A model generated the notes under the pieces. The model saw only the letters and a program-made list of their open reading frames with translations, searched no databases and was not told the origin of the DNA. A stretch of 64,000 bases of DNA from Phycicoccus sp. Root101 (lineage in GTDB: Bacteria > Actinomycetota > Actinomycetes > Actinomycetales > Dermatophilaceae): assembly GCF_001426245.1 (NCBI RefSeq), contig NZ_LMCM01000006.1:408865-472864 (forward strand). Reading direction: 5' to 3'. Positions 59,433 to 64,000 of this stretch are shown here, in pieces; positions within the stretch are counted from its first letter, which is position 1, and every line of letters starts with the position of its first letter. A program made the position numbers and the translations under genes.

Positions 59433-60431
59433 GTGGACACCACGAACCCGACCGCCCGGGCCCTGCTCTGCCTGGAGCTGCTGCAGGACTCACCGGGCAT
59501 CACCGCGGACCGCCTCGGCGAGCGGCTCGGGGTCACGTCACGCGCGGCCCGCCGCTACGTCGGCATCCTCCGCGAGGCCGGGATCCCCGTCCAGTCCACC
59601 CGGGGCCCGTACGGCGGCTACCGCGTGGGTCGGGGTCTGCGGCTGCCCCCGCTGACGTTCAGCTCCGCCGAGGCGCTCGGTCTGGTCATGGCCGTTCTCG
59701 ACGGTCACCACGACGCCGGCAACCCCGCCGACCCCGTCGGCAGCGCCTTGGCCAAGATCCTCCGGGCCCTGCCCGACTCCGTTGCCGCACAGGCGGATGC
59801 CGTCCGCCGCACGGCTGCCTCCGCACCCGACCGGGCTGCGGCCCGCCCGGACCCGACCACGGCCGCCACCCTGGTGGACGCCAGCGCGGAGCACCACCGG
59901 GTCAGGGTCACCTACCACTCGGAGTCAGGTCGCACGTGGGACGTGGAGGTCGACCCGTGGGCGGTCGTCGTCCGCCACGGACGCTGGTACCTGCTCTGCC
60001 TCACCCGCCCCACGTCCGACGAGGCGGCGGTGCGGACGTACCGCGTCGACCGGGTCTCGGCCGTCGAGGTGCTCGACCTCACCTTCACCCCTCCCCCGGA
60101 CCTCGACCCCGTCGCCCTCCTCGAGCGGCACCTCGCGACGGGCTGGGAGTATGCCGTCGACGTCCTGGTCGAGGCCCCGGTCGAGATCGTGTCGCACTGG
60201 CTCCCCCGGGCGCTGGGGCGGCTCGAGCTGGTCGACGAGCGGACGACGCGGCTGGTCGGGACGACGAGCAGCCTGTGGTGGTACGCCGAGCAGCTGGCGG
60301 TGCTGCGCGCACCGTTCCGGATCGTCGGGTGCACCGAGCTCCAGGAGGTGGCCCGGGCCGTCGGCGCGCAGCTGCTGGCCGCCGGCACGCCGGGCGGTGC
60401 GGGTCAGCCCCAGAGCGCCAGCTCGTCCTGA
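59433..60431 (+). CDS. WYL domain transcriptional regulator
   Basis: This 332-residue protein has an N-terminal winged helix-turn-helix (about 5-60; ITADRLGERLGVTSRAARRYVGILREAG) with the YGGYRVGRG loop. A WYL domain (about 150-230; RVTYHSESGRTWDVEVDPW, GRWYLLCLTR, YRVDRVSAVEVLD) and a WCX C-terminal domain follow. Such proteins sense nucleic acid or small ligands. The GTG has CAATCT 6 nt upstream. It is divergent from the DinB-like gene, its probable target; its end overlaps the convergent carboxylesterase by 28 nt. Confidence 0.92.
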   Translation: MDTTNPTARALLCLELLQDSPGITADRLGERLGVTSRAARRYVGILREAGIPVQSTRGPYGGYRVGRGLRLPPLTFSSAEALGLVMAVLDGHHDAGNPADPVGSALAKILRALPDSVAAQADAVRRTAASAPDRAAARPDPTTAATLVDASAEHHRVRVTYHSESGRTWDVEVDPWAVVVRHGRWYLLCLTRPTSDEAAVRTYRVDRVSAVEVLDLTFTPPPDLDPVALLERHLATGWEYAVDVLVEAPVEIVSHWLPRALGRLELVDERTTRLVGTTSSLWWYAEQLAVLRAPFRIVGCTELQEVARAVGAQLLAAGTPGGAGQPQSASSS

Positions 60432-61909
60432 CGCGGCCAGGTCGACACCTTCACGGCGGACACGTCCGACGAGGGCTCCTCCGGCGACGCGCCGAACGTC
60501 CTGACGAGCGGCTCGTCGGGCGCCCAGGACGGCCACCCCGGGTCGCCACCCTTGGCGAACTCGACCCAGGCCCGGTGCATCGCGTCCGCCACCGGCTGCG
60601 GCGCCGCCCCACCCGCCATCAGCGCCCCGGCGCCGAGCGTGTCGAAGACGAACGGCAGCTCGAGGGCGTGGCAGGCGCCGAGGTCGGCCAACGGTGTCCG
60701 CCAGGCGAACTCGTACACGTGCACCGGCGCCCCGACGCCGTGCTGGGCCGCGGCGAGCTGCGCCGTGGGGACCCGGAAACCGGCATCGGTGAGGATGGCC
60801 GCAGCGACGTCGCCCGCAGACGCCTCAGGACGGTTGCGCACGTACGTCTCGACCGCGTGCTCCGGCCAGCCGTAGCGTGCTGCGAGGAACGGCAGGGCCG
60901 GCTCGGAGATCGTGGCGGCGACTCCGGTCGGCACCATGAACAGACGCATCTCCTCGGTCGTCGTGCCGATGAGCAGCGGCACCCCCGCGGCCGACCCCGC
61001 CGCGATCCGGGTCGCCGGGACCTCGGGCACGACGTCACCGTCCACGACGGGGAACAGACTCATGATGCCGAGACCGCCGCGCAGGACAGAGGAACCCCAG
61101 CGGGCCGGGTCGGGGTCGGCCTGGACCGCCAGCGTCAGGGCCCCCTGGGCCGCGGCAACGGCTTCGGGATCCAGCGCTGCGAACGCCTCCGCCGTGGCGG
61201 GCACACCGAGGATCGCAGCGAGCTCGACCCCCACCCGTCGGGCGTCCTCGAGTGCGCAGACGGCCGTGCCGCCTCCGGACTGGACGATGGCACGGTGGAA
61301 GAGACCTCCTGCAGCAGGCGAGGCCATCAGCGTCGCGACGCTCATGCCGCCCGCCGACTCACCGAAGACGGTCACGTCCTCGGGGTTGCCGCCGAACGCC
61401 GCGACGTTGTCGCGCACCCACCGCAGAGCGGCGACCTGGTCGCGGAGACCGAGGTTGGTGGGAGCACCGTCCAGCACGGCAAAGCCCGGCGCGCCGAGGC
61501 GGTAGTTGACCGAGACGAGGACGACCCCGTCACGGGCGAAGGCCGAACCGTCATACGTGGCAACGCTGTTCGCGCCTCGGACGAACGCCCCACCATGGAT
61601 CCAGACCATCACGGACAGGTCCGTCCCGCCCTCCGACGGCGCCCACACGCTGACGTTGAGGTACTCGTCCCCCGGGGCCACCGAGGCCGGCAGGAACTGG
61701 TCCATCGGGCTCGGGTACGCCGTCTGGGCTGCGCTCGGCCCGTGCACGCCCGCGTCGCGTTCCACCTCCCACGGCACGACGGGCTGCGGCAGCCGGTACC
61801 GGTCGGCGCCCACGGCCGGCGCGGCATACGGGAGTCCGAGGAAGGCGTCGACACCGTCGCGTCTGGTGCCGCGAGCGAGTCCACCGGTGACGTTCACGAC
61901 AGGGGCCAT
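60404..61909 (-). CDS. Carboxylesterase type B
   Basis: This 501-residue alpha/beta hydrolase is of the carboxylesterase/cholinesterase class. It has FLGLPYAAPAVGADRYR at the start, the oxyanion WIHGGAF, VNYRLGAPGF, the nucleophile elbow TVFGESAGG, and His in CHALELPFVF. A Glu in LIGTTTEEM completes the triad. No signal peptide is visible, so it is probably cytoplasmic; p-nitrobenzyl esterase-like names are usual for such proteins. ATG 61909 was chosen; the long open frame upstream runs into the opposite gene. Confidence 0.9.
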   Translation of the reverse strand: MAPVVNVTGGLARGTRRDGVDAFLGLPYAAPAVGADRYRLPQPVVPWEVERDAGVHGPSAAQTAYPSPMDQFLPASVAPGDEYLNVSVWAPSEGGTDLSVMVWIHGGAFVRGANSVATYDGSAFARDGVVLVSVNYRLGAPGFAVLDGAPTNLGLRDQVAALRWVRDNVAAFGGNPEDVTVFGESAGGMSVATLMASPAAGGLFHRAIVQSGGGTAVCALEDARRVGVELAAILGVPATAEAFAALDPEAVAAAQGALTLAVQADPDPARWGSSVLRGGLGIMSLFPVVDGDVVPEVPATRIAAGSAAGVPLLIGTTTEEMRLFMVPTGVAATISEPALPFLAARYGWPEHAVETYVRNRPEASAGDVAAAILTDAGFRVPTAQLAAAQHGVGAPVHVYEFAWRTPLADLGACHALELPFVFDTLGAGALMAGGAAPQPVADAMHRAWVEFAKGGDPGWPSWAPDEPLVRTFGASPEEPSSDVSAVKVSTWPRQDELALWG

Positions 61910-61969
61910 CTGCTCATCCAACCAGCCGTGGCCTGCCCCGGCACGGGAGCCGGTGGTTAGCCTGAGGCG

Positions 61970-62911
61970 GTGAGGCGCCCACCCGAGCACGACGACGTCA
62001 TCGCCGGCGCGGTGGCCGAGGCCGACCGGCGCCGTGACCGGTCCGACCGCGACCTCAGGACCACCGTCGCGCACTTCCGGGCCACCGTCGGCCCCGTCTG
62101 CACCGCCTGGGACCTCACCGCCCGCGCGTGGTTCGACGGCGGAGCGGGGGCTCCGACGCTCGACGTGGTGCGCGTGGACGGCACCGGGGCGGTGCTCAAG
62201 ATCGCGGACCCCGGCGCCCTCGACCGGGCTGCGACGGTCATGCTCGCCGCCGAGGGGCGTGGCTACGCCGAGGTCCTGGCCTGGGACGAGGCGGCCGGCG
62301 CCCTGCTGACCGAGCGGCTCGGCGCCGACCTCTGGACCGAGCACCGCACGGTGTCCGCGCAGGTCGAGGTGGTCGCGCCCCTGCTCCTCGAGGCGTGGCA
62401 GGTGCCGGCCGGGTCAGGGAAACGGTTCGAGGGCAAGGCTGCCGGTCTCGTGGCCATCCTCGACGACCTCGGACCCAGGTACGGCGGCGGACACGAGGGT
62501 GCCCTCGCCCTGGCCTCGGCCCACGCGCACGAGCTCGCGACGACAGAGCGACCGGAGGTGGTCTGCCACGGCGACCCGCACGGCGGGAACGTCCTGCGGC
62601 GAGGGACCGGCTGGGCCCTGATCGACCCGGACGGCTTCGTCGGGGAACGCGCCTACGACCTCGGGGTGGCGCTGCGCGACGCCTGCCACGAGCTGCGCGA
62701 CCTGGAGGAGGCCGAGCCCGGCTCGGGCACCGACCTGTTGCGACAGGGGTGCGAGCACGCCGCAGAGCTGGCCGGGGTGGAGGCGGAGCGTGTCTGGCGC
62801 TGGGCCTACGTCGAGCGGGTGACGACCGGGCTGTACCTCGCGTGGCACGGGTACCCGGAGGAGGCCCGGACGTTCCTCGACACCGCGAGCACGATCGCGG
62901 CCGGGGGCTGA
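61970..62911 (+). CDS. APH(6)/hydroxyurea kinase-like phosphotransferase
   Basis: This 313-residue kinase-like protein carries VVCHGDPHGGNVLRRGTGWALIDPDGFVGERAYDLG, the catalytic His-Gly-Asp and the Asp of the metal site in the APH fold (motif split here only by its length; it lies near residues 197-231). The sub-branch with FVGERAYDLGVALRD is that of streptomycin 6-phosphotransferases and hydroxyurea kinases. Resistance to an aminoglycoside is possible but not shown. The GTG has TAGCCT 6 nt upstream (leaderless type). Confidence 0.88.
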   Translation: MRRPPEHDDVIAGAVAEADRRRDRSDRDLRTTVAHFRATVGPVCTAWDLTARAWFDGGAGAPTLDVVRVDGTGAVLKIADPGALDRAATVMLAAEGRGYAEVLAWDEAAGALLTERLGADLWTEHRTVSAQVEVVAPLLLEAWQVPAGSGKRFEGKAAGLVAILDDLGPRYGGGHEGALALASAHAHELATTERPEVVCHGDPHGGNVLRRGTGWALIDPDGFVGERAYDLGVALRDACHELRDLEEAEPGSGTDLLRQGCEHAAELAGVEAERVWRWAYVERVTTGLYLAWHGYPEEARTFLDTASTIAAGG

Positions 62912-62913
62912 GG

Positions 62914-63189
62914 TCAGCCCTCGTGGTCGTGGGCGTACTCCACGTCGTACGCCGGTCCGAGCTCGAGCTGCAGGTCGCGCGACAGCCGGCGCCCGGAGCT
63001 GACCCAGTCCGAGTAGGAGTCCTGCTGCGGCGCGGTGCGGGTGCGGTCGTGCAGCTCCTCCCAGCGACGCGCCCAGGCGAGCAGGTCCGCGGTCAACCGC
63101 GGCGAGAGCGGGAGGGTCTCGAGGTCGACCATGCCCTGCTTGGTCCAGACCGGGTCCGCGTTCCAGTCGGCCATGACGGTGAGCTCCAT
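62914..63189 (-). CDS. Hypothetical protein (about 91 aa)
   Basis: This frame of 91 residues begins MELTVMADWNADPVWTKQG and contains SPRLTADLLAWARRWEELHD and SGRRLSRDLQLELG. It resembles small actinobacterial proteins of unknown function that start with a similar ADW..PVW pattern. In-frame starts at 63201 and 63249 are also possible; none has a clear Shine-Dalgarno site. It is convergent with the APH gene by 2 nt. No family name can be given. Confidence 0.65.
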   Translation of the reverse strand: MELTVMADWNADPVWTKQGMVDLETLPLSPRLTADLLAWARRWEELHDRTRTAPQQDSYSDWVSSGRRLSRDLQLELGPAYDVEYAHDHEG

Positions 63190-63310
63190 CCGGCAGACCA
63201 TGTCAGGGTCGCAGGGTCGCCACCTGCCGTTATGCGTGCCCTTTGCCATCTCCTTGACGACTCCGGACCATGTCGAGGACCAGCCGTGGGGCGAGGGGTG
63301 GGGTCGGCGC

Positions 63311-63907
63311 TCAGGCGCCGGAGGACCGCCCGGGGGCGCGCCCGGCGGCGCCCCCTTCCTCCCGCAGCCGTGGCTCCGTCCGGCGCTCGGGGTGGATGCC
63401 CCTTTTGTCCCGGTAGAAGGCTCGGACCTGGTCCATGACCACCACGACGTCCTCGTCCGCCACGATGGTCGGACCGAATCCCGCTGTGCGCGAGGGGCCG
63501 TCGATGAACGCCAGGGCGATCGGCAGCCGCGCCTCGCGGGCGATGCGCCAGAAGCCGGACTTCCAGTACTCGCCCTTCGTTCGGGTCCCCTCGGCGGCCA
63601 GGATCAGCAGGAACGGCTCTCCGCTGCGCGCCTCGCGCACGAGGTCCCGCACCACGGCACCGGGGTTCTCGCGGTCCAGGGAGACCCCGCCGAGCCGGGG
63701 CAGCAACCACCCCAACGGCCCCCTGAACAGGCTGTGCTTGATGAGGACCCGCGGGGTGACCCCGCCGCGCCACATGATCAGCAGCATCATGACGAAGTCC
63801 CAGTTGGACGTGTGGGGGGCCCCGACGAGGATGCCGCTGCGGGGCACCTCGCCGACGGCGGTCCACCGCGAGAGCCGCAGCACCGCCCTGGCCAGTCGGC
63901 TCCTCAT
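63311..63907 (-). CDS. 1-acyl-sn-glycerol-3-phosphate acyltransferase-like protein
   Basis: This 198-residue protein is of the PlsC/lysophospholipid acyltransferase fold. APHTSNWDF holds the HxxxxD active-site motif, and AAEGTRTKGEYWKSGF the glycerophosphate-binding EGTR. It is short, without the extended N-terminal membrane segment, and resembles small actinobacterial members of the family. It should acylate a lysophospholipid at the membrane. The ATG has GGGACG about 4 nt upstream. The C-terminal 20 residues are disordered. The last 93 nt of the window hold no gene that I can support. Confidence 0.88.
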   Translation of the reverse strand: MRSRLARAVLRLSRWTAVGEVPRSGILVGAPHTSNWDFVMMLLIMWRGGVTPRVLIKHSLFRGPLGWLLPRLGGVSLDRENPGAVVRDLVREARSGEPFLLILAAEGTRTKGEYWKSGFWRIAREARLPIALAFIDGPSRTAGFGPTIVADEDVVVVMDQVRAFYRDKRGIHPERRTEPRLREEGGAAGRAPGRSSGA

Positions 63908-64000
63908 GGCACGTCCCTTCGTGGGGCTTGCTGCCCCGAGGGGACCAACCTACGGGGCGCGGGCCGGCGCAGGGCCCGGTGGTCACCGACCGCGCCCACC

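Noticed and set aside
61970-62911. Clinical aminoglycoside resistance gene on a mobile element
   Set aside because: The kinase resembles APH(6)-type proteins but its base composition, leaderless promoter and neighbours look native and no mobile element flanks it.

Overview
The window is about 72% G+C by eye, with short intergenic gaps, dense 4-nt ATGA start/stop overlaps, GTG starts and many probably leaderless mRNAs. Together with a tuberculostearate-type tmsAB pair, a DevRS (DosRS) two-component system, CE1758/CE1759-type flavin genes and a cobalamin riboswitch on an aerobic ribonucleotide reductase, this points to an actinobacterium. A member of the Micrococcales, perhaps Intrasporangiaceae-like, is my best guess; the genus cannot be fixed from the sequence alone. 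I see no insertion sequence, prophage, CRISPR array, rRNA or origin.

Layout. 1-7.5 kb: a TetR regulator with a large palindromic operator and an acyl-CoA oxidase-type gene, then a leftward run (dienelactone hydrolase, DUF6295-like, MOSC, tmsA, tmsB, VOC) devoted in part to 10-methyl branched fatty acids. 7.6-10.1 kb: tRNA-Val(CAC) and a leftward pabB-pabC-PGPGW operon (p-aminobenzoate for folate). 10.2-13.2 kb: a CapA-like lipoprotein and a luciferase-like/FMN reductase pair behind a MarR-type palindrome. 13.4-17.9 kb: a five-gene operon (trypsin-like protease, alpha/beta hydrolase, CHAP/peptidoglycan-binding protein, lipoprotein, membrane protein), the best candidate here for an undescribed system. 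18-20.8 kb: SDR, OsmC, CorA-like and small proteins. 20.8-24.7 kb: leftward nrdA-nrdB under a cobalamin riboswitch.

26-39 kb is a dormancy/hypoxia-type cluster: devR and devS, four universal stress proteins, two FMN-binding split-barrel proteins, a DoxX-like membrane protein, a CBS-BON protein, a truncated beta-CASP nuclease, a DUF4118 sensor remnant and a PAS-SpoIIE-HATPase-STAS fusion. At least seven 14-bp sites resembling the DosR box (GGGACCTTCGCCCC type) lie in its promoters. I find no copy of a 7-bp word (GTATGSC) in this stretch, although it is scattered through the rest of the window.

39-64 kb is mixed housekeeping and accessory metabolism: two glycoside hydrolases (GH13, GH31), a MASE1-like histidine kinase, an acyl-CoA dehydrogenase/homocysteine methyltransferase pair, two CNNM/CorC-type transporters, an aldo/keto reductase, a formamidase-like protein, a PEP-mutase-like lyase, an HExxH membrane protein, a MEDS-HATPase regulator, a CopC/FixH-like protein with a polytopic membrane partner, a DinB/WYL divergent pair, a carboxylesterase, an APH(6)-like kinase and a PlsC-type acyltransferase. 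Starts were chosen from Shine-Dalgarno sites, overlaps, or a TANNNT box 6-8 nt upstream (leaderless type). All functional names come from reading motifs; no search was run.
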